From the NCBI GenBank assembly GCA_008933995.1, contig WARS01000015.1, positions 4,762,173-4,826,172 of the forward strand: 64,000 nt of DNA. Direction: 5' to 3'. Shown in pieces: positions 22,521-35,505 of the stretch. The stretch comes from Datnioides undecimradiatus. Lineage: Eukaryota; Chordata; Actinopteri; Lobotiformes; Datnioididae. Position 1 is the first letter of the stretch; the number at the start of each line of letters is the position of its first letter. The notes below the pieces were generated by a model. The model saw only the letters and a program-made list of their open reading frames with translations. It was not told where the DNA came from and ran no database searches. A program made the position numbers and the translations under genes.

Positions 22521-24920
22521 TGTAGAGAGAGGGAGTAGCAGAGAAACAGTCAAGTAAACAAAGACCTGTTTTCAAGGCTCTCAAACCCTCTGTGAGGAAT
22601 GTGACCCCTGACTTTTTGCCAAAGCTTTGTCAAAGCATCAAAATACTTTTGGATCAAGACTGACCATCAGGTTCTGTGGCAATAAAAATAACTCTTCTGT
22701 AATTTCATGCTACTTTATTCCCGACTCTATGTGTAGTCACAGTCGACTGAAACTTAATGCACACACAACACCCACCGTGTTGTCCTTTAAAGGAGAATAA
22801 TATTCATTCTAGACCTTCTTTCCTATATTGTAAATTGTTAATATTGTAGGAGGTTAATATGGTGAAAGAAGATTGTTGCTTGTGATAAATCTGTTGCACA
22901 CTCTCAATGAAGCATCTCAATCTCCTTTCTCTGAAGGAACAGTCTGTTCTAGTTCCTCCTCAAGGGAGTGGTTGTTTGATCTGTCCAGTTCTTGGTTGAT
23001 TTGCACCTTAGAGTACAGTCCACCATGTTTACTTCCTCAACCCTAAAGGTATACTTATTTATTCATTGCACTGAGTGTTCTGCAGCATAGCATTGGTGTT
23101 GTGTCTTTGGCACACCTGACTAATCCAAGTCTGCTGTTTGTTTGCCCTATTGTTGTTCTGCTGTCTGACAACTCCCAAGAAGAATATGTGGCCAAGAGAC
23201 ACAGCTTGACTCTCTTCCACCTCCTTGTTAACTTCAGCTCTCTGAGGAACAGTGTAGCTTTACAGACTCTGCTTGTCAGAACTAGTTTGCAATTTTTCAA
23301 ATGAATAATTGTGTATGATGTGTGCCATGACCATTCAGGAAGAGTCAAAGAAGTCAAATGAATCAATAACAAAATTAATCTTGAGTTTAAATTAAGTTAA
23401 AAGACGTACAAAACTAAAGCTGGCACACAAACAAATAAAACATCCAGGACAACCAAAGAGCAAAGAGTGTCAGATAGCTGGTAACTGGACAGCAGAGAGG
23501 AGCCCAAAAGACCACAAGAGGTGACGGGAGAGTAGAGAAAGTGAGCCACTCAGGCAAACAACTCTCAGTCTGTCAGCACATGGCTGGATAAAGACCACTT
23601 GTTTTCCTCAGGCTGCATTACATTACTATAGCACAGGCTCTTAGCTGCTCACTTGATTAATGCTCTAACCTGTGACTAAAAGCTAAGAGCACCGCAGCAG
23701 TGGCACAGCAAAATTAATTCACTGGTTCAAACTGTTCAAAGAGTGTCAAGAGAGATGGATCCGTCTTACATATCCCGTTTGGAGTGAGTCTGCTGGGTGA
23801 AACATACGGTAGATGGTGGTGGAACAGGCACTTGATATTCGTTACAATGGGAAACACAGTGAGGTGGAACATCTCTGGAATTCACAAACTGCAATAATGC
23901 ACACTCATTGAGTTAACAAAATATGTGCATCTTAGGCATTTATTAGGGAGTGTGCAATGCTCCAAACTCAAATAAACTGTTTGAGCAATGGCACAGCATC
24001 AAGTCAGAGTGCATCGACATTTCTGTATCTCCCCACTGCAGATCATGTAAATAGAAAATAAGGCTGTTTCTCCTCTAATCAGAGGAAGTCAATGCAGTCA
24101 TTGCAGTGATTCAGTCACTGGAAGGTGGCACAAGCTAGTCATTGACGAGCTGTTATTATGCAGCAAAAGCATATAAAGAGTACCTTTGCTTCCTTTGTCA
24201 GAGTCTAGCTGTAGACATGATCAGGTCAGTGAGGGAAGGAAAGAAGACAACATGCTGGTTGTGTGTGTCTAGTCCTCATTCACCACTACTAATTTTAACA
24301 GAGATTAGTGCAGCCTAGATCAGTGTACTCCTCACTTGCTGTGCCTTTTTTTTTATAAGGCGGGTGTATCATAGATTAGAAATGAGTAGGTAGTTCTATA
24401 AATGTATATAGTTATTACTTGTTTTTTCTGTGCAGGCAGTGTTATACTTTATTAATATTAATGTTTGAAATGTTTCATATATATGTGTGCCATTTGAGGA
24501 CAAATGTGTCCAGTGTGAAATATTGCAAGATATTGTTAGACATGTTGCTAAGATTTAATAAACGGCCTTATTTGAGTTATTATACTAATTTACTTTGTTG
24601 TTTTCCAGCTCCGTCTATCTGTGGTTTTATTAACAGTTGCATAGGATGCGACAATAGGTGATGCGAAGGGAAATTGCACATAACAGCATCACATTAAATA
24701 AAATGAATGAGGTTTTCCCTGTAATAAGAATGAGTTACAGAGAGAAGATGAAAAATGGATGAAGTGGGATGCATCTAAGTTAATAGAGATCCATTGTACA
24801 TGACACGAGTCATTGCTGTCCATTAAAGTAAAGCAGTGATCAGTTTAGTAGATGTGCCTCTGGTCATATCACAGGCTTCTTCCAGCTGGCCCAGGTGACA
24901 TTCATACACATGCACACGTG

Positions 24921-24924
<4 letters not shown>
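22521..24924. other. Non-coding stretch, no recognised feature
   Basis: Unique-looking sequence. Small frames near 23055-23372 on both strands lack recognisable domains. Nothing supports a gene or mobile element. Confidence 0.5.

Positions 24925-24972
<48 letters not shown>
24925..24972. repeat. (CA)24 microsatellite
   Basis: Forty-eight bases of uninterrupted CA, followed by looser ACGCAC/ACAC sequence at 25029-25080. Confidence 0.97.
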
Positions 24973-24975
<3 letters not shown>

Positions 24976-25212
24976 GTTTATACAAGACAGCTAAGTGCAT
25001 TTATACAGATAAGCACAGGTGCACAAGTACACGCACGCACAAGCACCCTCACGCACGCACACACGCATCCACACACACATCATGTCAAGCTGAATAAAGC
25101 ACAATGACAGCTGGGTAAAATTGCACCTATAAATCATTTGTCAGACAGGTCTAAATTCTATCTGCCAGCCATACATGCAGTCAAATCTGTCCCCATAACC
25201 ACACACATACAC

Positions 25213-25236
25213 CACACACACACACACACACACACA
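25213..25236. repeat. (AC)12 microsatellite
   Basis: Uninterrupted AC run of 24 bases within a CA-rich zone that starts at 24.9 kb. Confidence 0.95.
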
Positions 25237-25400
25237 TTCATATTCCTCAATGGATCTGTCTGTGATATTGGGCCCACTCCACTGACAAATTCTCTCTCAT
25301 AAACACATGAGAACTCTGGACTCCATTTTGAATCAGGTACAAAGCTGCAGTGTAGTGGTGTGAGATTCTTTTTTCCTCACCTGCGCCTGTTCACCATTTT

Positions 25401-25441
25401 TGTGGCTCACTGTGAGCACTGTGAGCTCACTGTGAGCCACA
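25401..25441. repeat. Triple CACTGTGAG unit inside an inverted repeat
   Basis: TGTGGCTCAC (25401-25410) and GTGAGCCACA (25432-25441) are perfect 10-bp inverted arms. Between and overlapping them, CACTGTGAG occurs three times (25408-25416, 25417-25425, 25428-25436), so the arms and units together form an imperfect cruciform-capable element. Its origin is unknown. Confidence 0.7.
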
Positions 25442-26573
25442 GCAGGAGGACGTGCACAGTACAGTGCGTATCAAGATCCACTGTGTTTTGCACCATGAGA
25501 CACTAACCTGTTTGGATGAGGTCGCATGCCGCATGTGCATTTTCTGTTCTTTTTTTGGTTTTACTTCAGTAGTTTAAGGCATGCCCACATTTATGCACAA
25601 AGTCTTTGCTTTTCTCTTTCTTTTTCTATTGTTTGTTACAATAGTTTTTACTTTTAATGTTACACATTCATCAACAAGTAGACAATCTCAGCTGCATAGA
25701 AGAAGTACTATTACTGTAGTAATATCCTAAAAATGGCAGTAGTGCATGGAAGGCAGAGTAACTTTTTGCATCTCTCAGCAACAACAGTTCCTGTGCCTGC
25801 AGGCCTTCCCTTTTATCTGATTAACGCTGTCATCAGCATTGTTTTCTATTTGCAATCTGTAATTTGAGTGACATGCATTGTTGAAGCATGATTTTGTGGT
25901 TATCTTGATTAAATCTTGCACAGGCAGCACAGCATAAAAACAAGCACATAAATGTTTGTGCTCCTGTGCCCATCAAACCACTGGGCTATGATTGTGTATT
26001 CTACACTGCCTTCCAGTTTGAAAATAAAAATGATAGGAAAGTTAAAGACACTGACATCCTCAGGTCACACTGGACAAAAAGTTCACTAAAACCATAAAAA
26101 CTCAGAATATAATTAAAGCTCCTTTCTCCTTTTTAATAGCCCTGAGGGCCACCTCCTCTGACCGAATCTCTGTAAAATGCCGGAAGCATCACATTTTTAA
26201 TTGTGATAGAGGCTGACTTGTAGCTGCGCTGAAAAAACTGAAACACAACAATCAGAAATGGACACATAGAGCATAGTCATGACTTTTAAGTGTCATAATT
26301 GTGTAGCCAGAAACAAGAAGAAGAAAGAATCATGATCATCAGGAACTGGTCCATGTGTGTCACAGTGTAATGTCTTATGCAGACGGCAGATATGTTTGTT
26401 GTGTGATAACTTATGATAGAATAATGCCAATCCTACTTTGTTTACATGTACATTGCTGTATATGTATAGCCCTGCAAAAGATGAAATACCAGTTGCACTG
26501 CCAGTTCGATGCTGAATTGTGCACTTACGCACAGCAATATGTGCAATCCACCTTGATTTATAAAATGAATATC
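25442..26573. other. Non-coding stretch, no recognised feature
   Basis: A+T-rich unique-looking sequence with no supported coding or repeat feature. Confidence 0.5.
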
Positions 26574-26574
26574 C

Positions 26575-26611
<37 letters not shown>

Positions 26612-26636
26612 TCACTCACACACACACACACACACA
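26574..26636. repeat. Compound (CT)n-(AC)n microsatellite
   Basis: CT array with one GT interruption (26574-26613) passes directly into a CA array (26616-26636). The composite produces spurious Ser/Leu then His/Thr frames. Confidence 0.96.
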
Positions 26637-28069
26637 AATCATCGCAGCATGACGATCATCTCCTTGTACAAATCAATCAATCAAACTCTGACAATCGGCC
26701 AGACCACCCAGGGAATGGGGCAATGTTTCAACACAAAGCGAAAATCAAAGGAAAAACTCAAAAATATTGCCACGCTGTTGTAATTCAATGTATGTCAAAG
26801 CCCTGTGTGTTTTTTGTCTCACTATTCCTATCACAAACATATTCTCATTTAAAACAGTTGGAAATCTGAAGGTGCCGTGTGTCTTTCTGGTGACATTTGT
26901 CACTGAGAAAAGCGGAGCGATCAGGCCCGGGTGCTTTGGCTGGGGGCCCTGCCATCCATCATGGAGACCGGGTGGTAAATGGCTTATGTAATTCTGTTTC
27001 AGATGAATGACCATGGAAGGGAGTGTCACCACTAACATTATTGTGATCTATACAGTAGCGATGAGAGAGGGAAGGAGGAAGTAAGGGAGAGGAAGAGGGA
27101 TCTTTTCGGGCTCACATCATGAGACTCTTTCAAAAATCAAATTGAAATCAAATCAAAAATTTTTTGATTAAGGTCATATTGTTTTTGCAGTTTTAAGAGC
27201 AGTATTTTCCAGTTATCAGTTAATCTGTTGGATATTTTTTTTAACGGATTTATTTATTTCTCTAAATAGACATTTAAATACTTAAGTTGAATACAAGTCC
27301 TCAGATTTGAGAAATGGTTGTCATTTTTGCTTGAAAAATTACTGAAGTGATTAATTGATTCTTAAAATAAACTGAAACAGTGGGGATGTAACGATGTACA
27401 AAATTAGTATCACAGCAGATTATTGTAATTTGATATTTTTCCAATCATTTGTTAATTAGTGGGGAAAACAGAGCATCTCTTTTCTTTTGGAAAAACATCA
27501 TTGAACAGAGGCTCAATGGGTGTAATTAATGTTGTCAGTAAATAATATAACAGAAAAAAGAGGGTGGCTTTTCCCCCCTCCAACTTAATAACAAACCAAT
27601 ATGAACGTCATTGAGCATTTTACCCAGCTCCAGCTCTTCGTGTTCTTACACAACTACTGCATTCGTTATTGCTTTACCTTGAAATTAATCTGCAGCAAGA
27701 GGCTACTTGAGTCTAGCACAACAGGGTGGTAGCATCACAGAATGAGTTTTATAAGAGACATAACAGCGCCTGACTTTGGTTGAACAGGAAGATCCTGCTC
27801 TCATCTGTATGTATTTTCGATAGTTGTAAATTGTATTTCTACAGCATTCTCACTCAGAAACCTAGACTCTGATTACATACACATACCTGAAAAAACCTAA
27901 ACTTCCAAACAACCAAGCAGGCCTCCAGATGTCTGTCCCTTCATCAGCATTAAATCAACAAGCTCTTGCTTCACTGAGCCTCTTTAAACTGTTCAGGACC
28001 ACAGGTCAAGAGTTTGGAAGACTCATTGGAATAAATCTAATTTAAAATGTATTTTCATGGGTTTGTTTA
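26637..28069. other. Non-coding stretch with a candidate conserved block
   Basis: Includes the candidate element at 26765-27020. The rest is A+T-rich, unique-looking sequence. A G/A-rich patch (GAGAGGGAAGGAGGAAG) lies near 27063-27100. Confidence 0.45.
26765..27020. promoter_or_regulatory. Candidate conserved non-coding element
   Basis: Complex, repeat-free block with higher GC than its surroundings. It contains the perfect palindrome GTGACATTTGTCAC (26890-26903), an inverted pair of TGACA motifs of the TALE-homeodomain (MEIS/TGIF) type. Both strands carry open frames of 74 to 97 codons across it, without known domains. Low divergence-type texture is the only basis for the call. Confidence 0.3.
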
Positions 28070-28430
28070 TTATGTCTCTGCACCCACAACAGCTTTGGCC
28101 AGAGGCATTGTTTTTTTCTGTGTCTTTGTCTGATCAATTCTTATGACCTTGCTACCTCAGGAACTCCATGGGGGGATTTCTTCAAATTTTGCACAAGAGA
28201 TCAGATTGACTCTAGGCCAAAATGATTTGTATTTGGCGGTCAAAGTTCACGGTCAGTGCGACCTCACAACAATTCTTTTTGTTCATAACTCAAGACTTTA
28301 TGTGCTAATTATGACAAAGTCAGGATATTTTATATACAGAGGATCACAGGTCAAAATCAAAATGTTCAAAAACACCAACCAGCCAGCCATTACATTATTT
28401 AATGGCGAATTGTGACCATATTTCACATTT
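28070..28430 (+). mobile_element. Old teleost interspersed repeat carrying nuclear-receptor-like half sites
   Basis: Blocks in order match a common fish repeat as I recall it: CAGCTTTGGCCAGAGGCATT, TCAGGAACTCCATGGGGGGA, TTCTTCAAATTTTGCACAA, GGTCAAAGTTCACGGTCA followed by GACCTCACAAC, and CATAACTCAAGACTTTATG then CTAATTATGACAAA. The final part, ending with TGTGACCATATTTCACA, also fits. The family is non-coding in the part I can see; its class is unknown to me. The copy is heavily mutated. Repeated GGTCA/TGACCT words are a property of the family and give it potential nuclear-receptor sites. Confidence 0.65.
28237..28249 (+). promoter_or_regulatory. DR1-type nuclear-receptor-like site inside the repeat
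   Basis: CGGTCA-A-AGTTCA is a direct repeat of AGGTCA-like half sites with one-base spacing, as bound by HNF4, COUP-TF or RXR heterodimers. A further GGTCA half site follows at 28251-28255. The match is seen; function is inference, and the repeat family itself supplies the motif. Confidence 0.35.
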
Positions 28431-30684
28431 TAGACACTAACCCTTGGTGTTCACTTTAAAACTGTGCTGTTTGTAGAGGCATTACATGCTCCTGGGTTGG
28501 ACATGTGTGTAAATCATCCATGTTATACAATCCATAGTTTCTCTGTGGCAACATCCATTTTTAATGAATTGTAGTCATTGGTTTTGCTGATGTTGCAACT
28601 AATTGGTAATTCTTGTTTTTTAATTTGTCACCAAGCATAAGTGCAGCTAAACATTGAACCTCTGTCAAACTGAGGGAACCTCCAGATTCAGCGGATAATA
28701 ATCAGCAAACACTTTACGATTATTATTTAATATGAAGCAATTATACAAATATTGATTAGAGCTCCTTTAAGATTTAACTCGGCTGATTCCATTTAGAACT
28801 GATTGTATAGACTTAAATAGACTTAAATTATTCATAAATTTCAAAACATTGGTCCACCTATCACTAGCCAGTTGTCTACACAGGATTTAGATACTTGACA
28901 GCATCCTATCTTCCTTTTTTATCTTCAGTTTTCACTGTGTGTTGGATTTTGTACTTGTTTCTTATAGAACAGGAATAGAAAAGGACAGATGAAAGAGAAA
29001 TAGAAAATTATGTTGACATTTCTGTTCCCCTTCTTTTTAAGTGGTGTTATCAAGAAAATGGCACCATTTACAGCTCAGAGATGGAGCCAGAGAGACTCAC
29101 AGGAATGATTGACACGATTGCTCTTCTAATTACCCTATGTTTCTGATAATAGTTGTCATTTTTCTGACTCTGTAATATTCTTATTGTGTCAATAGGTCAG
29201 CGATTGACAGATATCCGCTTAGGCTGAGATTTTGTTCTTTATTCTTCTACTGTATCAGATTTGATTCATAGACTGGAGGTAGACTCATTTGGGCATAGGA
29301 AAGAAAAGAGAGATGCATCCACAGATACATGCAAGTTTTGTGTTTACAGTAGCATTATGAATATGTCTCTGGTTTGATTATGTGTAAAACATGTATTAAT
29401 TAGCTATTAACTTAATGATGAAGAGTCAGTTATAACAGTAATGTCTTTTTGCTCTCTTATTGATTGTCATCGACACTGAAAAAGAGGGAAACGAGCAGTT
29501 GACCTTAAATGACCTCTCAACTCTTCCTGTCATTAACTCGGCCAAATCAATTTCACCCTCCCCTGCTCCCAAAAAGACTGAGAGTAACAACCATGACCTC
29601 TACGGTCACAAAGGTGGGAACATTTGTGAGTGAATTACATCTTAAGTAGTGTGTGTGTGTGTGTTTGAGAAAGAGTGTGAAAGAGACAAACAGTTACAAG
29701 AATTTAAATTTTTCACAAGCGTGCTATGTGTTATAAGATAGTAGGATTGGGACTTTATGTACACAGACATCTATGTAAGTGCATTTGTAACATGAGTACG
29801 TCTCATAATTTACAGTAAAACACTGACACTTGACACAGTCACATATATCTGGCCTGACTGCATCGACTGAACAGAGAAACAGTGACTCTCCTGACCCACA
29901 TTATCCAGATGGTGCTGATTCACATCAGTAGGCGCAGCTTTTGAGCTTCATGCCCAGATCCTTGAGATTCTGTCTAAGATCTACAGGCGGGGAGCCCAGG
30001 CGGGATTAAGACAGAGTAGAAAATCTGGGTCTGTGTGTGCAAAGCTTCTAAGAACTGAGAGGACTCACTCAGGATCACTAGTGAGGTCACATTAACATGT
30101 GAACTCCTATGGAGATACTTTGTGACAACATGGTGGAGCAATTTCACAAAGTAATGGCAAATTGTATTTTGTTTGAACCTGTTTTATTTTACAGGGCAAT
30201 ATTTCATCAACAGTAATCACATCATACATCAGTTCCCAATCCTGCAAAAGAATTTTCCCCAACATCTCTTCAGAAGTGTATTATCGCTCTGACTTTAAAG
30301 ATATGCAGAGAAATCTGTATAGCTGCATGCTACTTTATGATATGCTCCCACACGAGTACAACCTCAGATTTGGAAGCCGCCATGCTTCAAAGAGCATCTT
30401 GTTCCTCACTAGTGTGAAGACAAAGAAAGAAGTCAGAGCAAGGCAGCGAATTTTCAGAAAGCTGTTTTATTTTTTTTTTCTTCCCAAATGCATTCAGAGA
30501 TATTTTCTCACAGCTGATTCGATATCTGAAATGAAATCTTTTGAAAGCTGTCTCTCTACCTTAGAATAGATGGGGTTCAAAGATACTTCATAGGCGTCAG
30601 TCAATAAACAACTCATACCTATGGATGCTATCGAAGTAAAATGTAATATTCCTCCCTCTATGAGTACACCACAGATTTGTCTCT
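28431..30684. other. Non-coding stretch, no recognised feature
   Basis: A+T-rich unique-looking sequence with a TG run at 29650-29664. The 97-codon frame at 30276-30569 shows no domain or splice context and is not called. Confidence 0.5.
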
Positions 30685-30930
30685 TTGGATTTCTCCCCTC
30701 GTCCATTTCACCTCTTCTTTAACATGTCTGCTTTTTCGTTAACCATGTTCGCACCCTGTTCTCAATTTTCTGTTTCCTCCTATTTTTATATGTTTGTAGT
30801 CTGTATTTCTTTCTATGTCCTTTTTAAATTTTCTTCCCTCACAGCTCCTTTGCCTCCATCCTCTGTATCATCCCACCTGTTTTTTTTTTTTCACTCTCTC
30901 TCCTCACTCTCAATCTTTTTTTCATTTTTC
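30685..30930 (+). repeat. Pyrimidine-rich tract
   Basis: About 250 bases strongly enriched in T and C on the plus strand, including T11 near 30879-30889. It resembles the longer tract at 5.8-6.6 kb. Confidence 0.65.
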
Positions 30931-33440
30931 ATCTTCTGGCCTGGGTTTCTGGTGACAGATGGAGCCGTGGTGGCATCATTCAGGTAAAGATGACCAGGAC
31001 TGACAGGCCTACTGAGGACACACTGGGCCTATACAGCACCAGTCTCACACGCTGTCACCCACACACTCATAAACACACACAGCTCATCATACGTCTTGAG
31101 CATAATGTATGCAGACTAATTACTGTCAAATTTTTCACTTTTCGGGGGTTTTTTGTTTTTTTGCCTGTCTGAAAAGCCCACTCAGGTGTAGGTTGTGAGG
31201 GAAAAAAAGAATAAAATCTTTGAAAACTAGTTATTTATGACATTTGAACAAGCTCAAAGGCACTGCCATAGATCAAGGGTTTCCTCAGACTTGTTAGTAT
31301 ACAACTCACATAACAAATTCAGCCTTGAGCTCCTGTGCTAATGAAAATATCTTGCTCCCAAAGTGATAGAGAGCCCACTACTCATTGTTAAGGTCCCCGT
31401 ACAATTATGAAACGGACAGAATATCAAGTGCCTCATGTACTGTATCAGGTGCTTTATTACTTTCATTCATGTATATTTGAAGTTGCCTTTGCAGCATGGA
31501 CCCAACTCCTAACAAGACCCAGTGCATTAACCAGGGGGCACACATGAGGTGCAGAGTAGATATCACCCACCCAGCAGAGAGGAACAGCACACTCCCAGTT
31601 GGTTTTGAATTCCAATGAAACACAGTTGGATGTGCATGTTGCAGGTGGGAAATCCAATGCTAGTTCTTTTGAAGTCTGAGGAAATGACATTGAAATGTAA
31701 AAATGAATAAAATAAAATATTGCACATTTAGATTTAATTGTCTCCTCTCCAGAGAACACATTTTCAAAGTATGCCTTTATTTCAGCAGAATGAAAAACAC
31801 TCAAATGCATCACAGCCTTTCCAGGTGTGTTGTTGTCCAGTCAGTAAATCCACAGGAGCAGTTGATGAACTGCTCAAGAGCACTTCAACAGGCCAATTTT
31901 AAGCAAGCAGAGAGCATCAATTATTCATGTAAACTCGCAGCATTTTTTGCCCACTGACGTGAAATTGCTACCATAGCAATACAATTTTATGAATAATGGA
32001 CATACATAAAAACATATCACTCTCTCATTTTTAAAATGTCCCTGCAAGGTACTTATTTTTCTGAGTCACCTCTCACATTGGTGACAAGAACAAAACAATA
32101 CATGATGTTTTGTAAGCTAGTTAATGACACAGTATCAGCAAAAAACAACCATTTATAAGCCAGTAAATGTGATATTTACTATTGGGCTGTACTGAATTTG
32201 TTTACAATGTCCACACTTTTTTACATCACATACCCTAAAACGTTTTAAATTGTACATCTCATATGTCATGTTAAATTAGTTCAGCAAATGATTCGGTTAA
32301 GTCATGATTTTTACACAGGCATCATATCTCTGCTCTGGCTTTGCTGTGATGAAGTACTGAAGATGGCAACTCTCACCCCCCACTGCTGCCCCATCTGGCC
32401 CCTCAGTGTAACTCTCGACCACAGTTGCTACAGATACTGCGACCCAATCACCTCTGCCCAGGATTCTCATAACAACCATGGCAACCAATTTGTCAGCTGG
32501 CCAACCAGCCAGCCATTACAGCCCATTGAGTATGTTTGAATATGCTGGCTACATTGTTCTTGGTCACTATATCCATTTTCCGCACTGGTAACTTAGTTCC
32601 TCCTTTACAAAATGACTTTGTGGTCTGGATCAAACACTAAGACATTAAGTGGAGGTTCATAATGGTGCCCACTCTGTGCCCAACGTTGAGACAAATCCTT
32701 CATATCACACAGGCACTGTGATGGGCAGGACATTCCAGCTCAGCGCTGAGCACCTGTGTTGGTATTCCACTTGAATGGAGTTAGTTGTTAATCCGGTAGC
32801 CTTTTCTCTGTTGAGTCAGATTACTGTGCTGTCATCAGAGTTTCATGAGGAGAGGCCATCTGCTCACACAGATCTTACAAGATGGCTGTGGGATGATACC
32901 AAACGCTGCGGGGGGGTGGGATCACTGACAGGATCCTGTAAAAAACAAAAAACAAAAAACATGTGAATCTGAAAATTCCCTCTCATGGATTAAAAGTTTA
33001 TCTTTTGTATGAAAATGGTTGCAGCAGACCAAAGCCTGGGCTGCAAAATTGAAAACACACTGTATAATGTGAAGAAGGATGGCTGTGCAAAAAGATGCAG
33101 GTTAGTTTTCTAAACCTTTTGTTCTTCAAGTCTTCGATTGAGACTACAGTTATGTTTCCTCCCAAACAAATTAGCAGCATGCAAACCTGCAGCGAAGGAG
33201 ACTAACACCTGAAGAAAAACTCCTAAAGGTGCTATTAAAATTTGGGTGCGTTCTTCATCAACATGCCCAGTAAGACAACTGTGAAAACTATCCTAACACA
33301 CTTGTAGCATTTATTCAGGCAAGAACACCTTCATCAGCAGTTCATGGTAAGAAACCATCTGCTTAGATCTTATAGGATTGACGAGGCGATACAAATACTG
33401 ATGACTTCTGTATAGTAAAGATAGTTCACCATATGCTAAC
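30931..33440. other. Non-coding stretch with minor repeats
   Basis: Contains an A-rich CAAAAAA-type run near 32941-32960 and a G-rich patch near 32910. CCAACCAGCCAGCCATTACA at 32501-32520 exactly repeats a word at 28375-28394. No gene recognised. Confidence 0.45.
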
Positions 33441-33800
33441 AGAATATGAAAGTACCATGCTCTGCAAATAAGGGAGAGGAGCAGTGCTGTTAGATAGTAA
33501 TGAGGAGAGGGGGACTGAAAATGGAGAGGGGGCAATGGGAATTCGAGCGATGGGAAAAGAGAAAATGCTGACAACACCGGAGAGAAAGACAAATTGAATG
33601 AATAGGCAGAGGGGGGAAGATGAAAGCATTAGGATAACGACGGAGGGAGGATGGAAGAAGGGACAAGAGGCGAGTGAGAGAGATGCAAAGTGACAGACAG
33701 AATGAAAGAGGGGTGAGGGAAACAAGGAGCCACAGACTAAAATGGAAATGGATGGACGAAGAAATGAGGGATAGCAGTGCAGCAGTGAGCAACAGCAAGC
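33441..33800 (-). repeat. Purine-rich tract (pyrimidine-rich on the minus strand)
   Basis: Roughly 360 bases dominated by GAGAGG, GGGA and GAAAG words. The minus-strand frames of about 100 codons that cross it are low-complexity Ser/Leu/Pro and are compositional artefacts. Confidence 0.7.
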
Positions 33801-34014
33801 TTTAGAGAAAGACAGTCAGTGCGTAAATCAAGTAGAGACAGAACCTAAGCTCAGCTGAAATAAAAACACCAAAAGGACAGAGATAGAGCATACGGAAGAG
33901 AAGGAAGGAAAGGATTGTATTCCCATTACTTGTCTGTGATGAATCATAGTCCTTTTTAATTATACGATTAGCCAACACACACACGCACAGTTTCTAATGA
34001 TAGTATGGTGGTCA

Positions 34015-34320
34015 GCCATTATGCTTCACCATGACAGACTAATAGAACTTCCCATTAAAGCCAGCCCCCTTCTCACAATGGCAAACGGTTCCTTTAATTA
34101 CTCGAAGATTTCCTCTAAATATGGTGCCTGTCGGAGTCCCTAATGACTGTGACTGGAACATTATAGGGATCCATTAAACAGGAATTGTTTTCCCTCCACT
34201 CGGGGCAAGTGCAACGCTCACACAGGGAAAACAAATTTCTCCCACCATGTGAATGTATCATTGTAATTCTAACACACATATCAGTCTCACTAAGTAAAAG
34301 GCACAGGCTGTGCAACATGT
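34015..34320. promoter_or_regulatory. Candidate conserved non-coding element
   Basis: Complex repeat-free block with CCTTTAATTACTC, CCCTAATGACTGTGACTGG and ATCCATTAAACAGG segments, i.e. several TAAT/ATTA cores. No mobile-element similarity recognised. Conservation untested. Confidence 0.3.
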
Positions 34321-35489
34321 ATGCAAACACACACAGTAAGAAGGGAAAGGATCTATAATATCATATTTTTATTTGTGTATATTATTTAACCATCCATCAG
34401 CTCATCCACTATCTGTTTATCCACCATGAATACAGCATCAAACAGTCAAGTCAGTCATTTGTGCAGCATTGTCTTGATTTATTTGACTTATAAATGGCTT
34501 ACCTGTGTGTGTTGAGCTGTGCTGAAAAGGTTTTATTAACATAAGCAAGATCATTATAGCTAAGCAGCATTTCAGTGATACGGTAGCTGTTAAGAAATGC
34601 AACTGCAAAGCATTTTAACCCTGATAAATGCACATAATCTTATTACCATATATATGCTGTTTGTTGAAATTATGTTTACAATCACTAAAACAAATACTTA
34701 AGAGGCGCACTAAGCTGATTGGGGAACAACGCAACAGTAGAAAGTTATGATATAAGTCTTCCCTCTGTTTCCACTGTAAATCCTCTCATTATGGTAATAA
34801 TAAAGTTTAATGCACCATCATAGATACAGTAGCACCAATAACAGTGAAGTATAGAGTCACCTCTACAGTTGGATGTAATGGAAAAATAAATAGATTTAAA
34901 CCTCTGCAGCCACATTGGTTGAATAAATAATAAGCCTTGAATTACAATATTAAAGACTATGTGCCACTGGCCTTTTTCACTTGGAGGCAGGATATTGTTT
35001 ATTAACCTCTCTGTTCAATCTTGCATGCATAGGATGAGCTACTAAAGCTATCCGTGCTGACCTTTGAGGTGTTAAGTGAACATTTCTTCTGTAAGTCGTA
35101 ACACCATCAGACTGATGACTGAATGTTGAGCCAGTGATCGTAGAAGAACCAGCTGGGTTGGGCTTTCAATACGTTGTGGCATCATTACAATTACAGATTG
35201 TCTGCTTGTTTGTCTTCTCTTTCATACACTGTCGCATTCAGTGATTACACCCAGCCGTGGACACAGGTGCTCTGGCTGGAGTCCCACCTTTTTGCCTCAT
35301 TATATCTGTCCATGCTTTGTTCTGTTTTGTGTCTCTGTCAGTGTCCATTTCAATGTTGTCCGAGCACCTTTCACGTGCTGCCTTTGTGGTGTGACAGCTG
35401 AGCTCACTTTTTCTTTGGCTTCTTTTTAGTCTTACACAGAGCTCGTCAGGTTATAATCAGCCCAGGTAGGATGAAACATTTTCTTTTCC

Positions 35490-35505
35490 TTTTTTTTTTT
35501 TTTTT
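35490..35505. repeat. T16 homopolymer
   Basis: Sixteen consecutive T, followed closely by an A-rich run near 35519-35527, so the two could pair. Confidence 0.9.

Noticed and set aside
24171..24176. TATAAA at 24.17 kb considered as a promoter
   Set aside because: No ATG with a plausible protein, no leader and no other supporting element nearby.
24900..25240. CRISPR-like array suggested by repeated CA-rich words
   Set aside because: The repeats are dinucleotide arrays without spacers, and the genome is eukaryotic.
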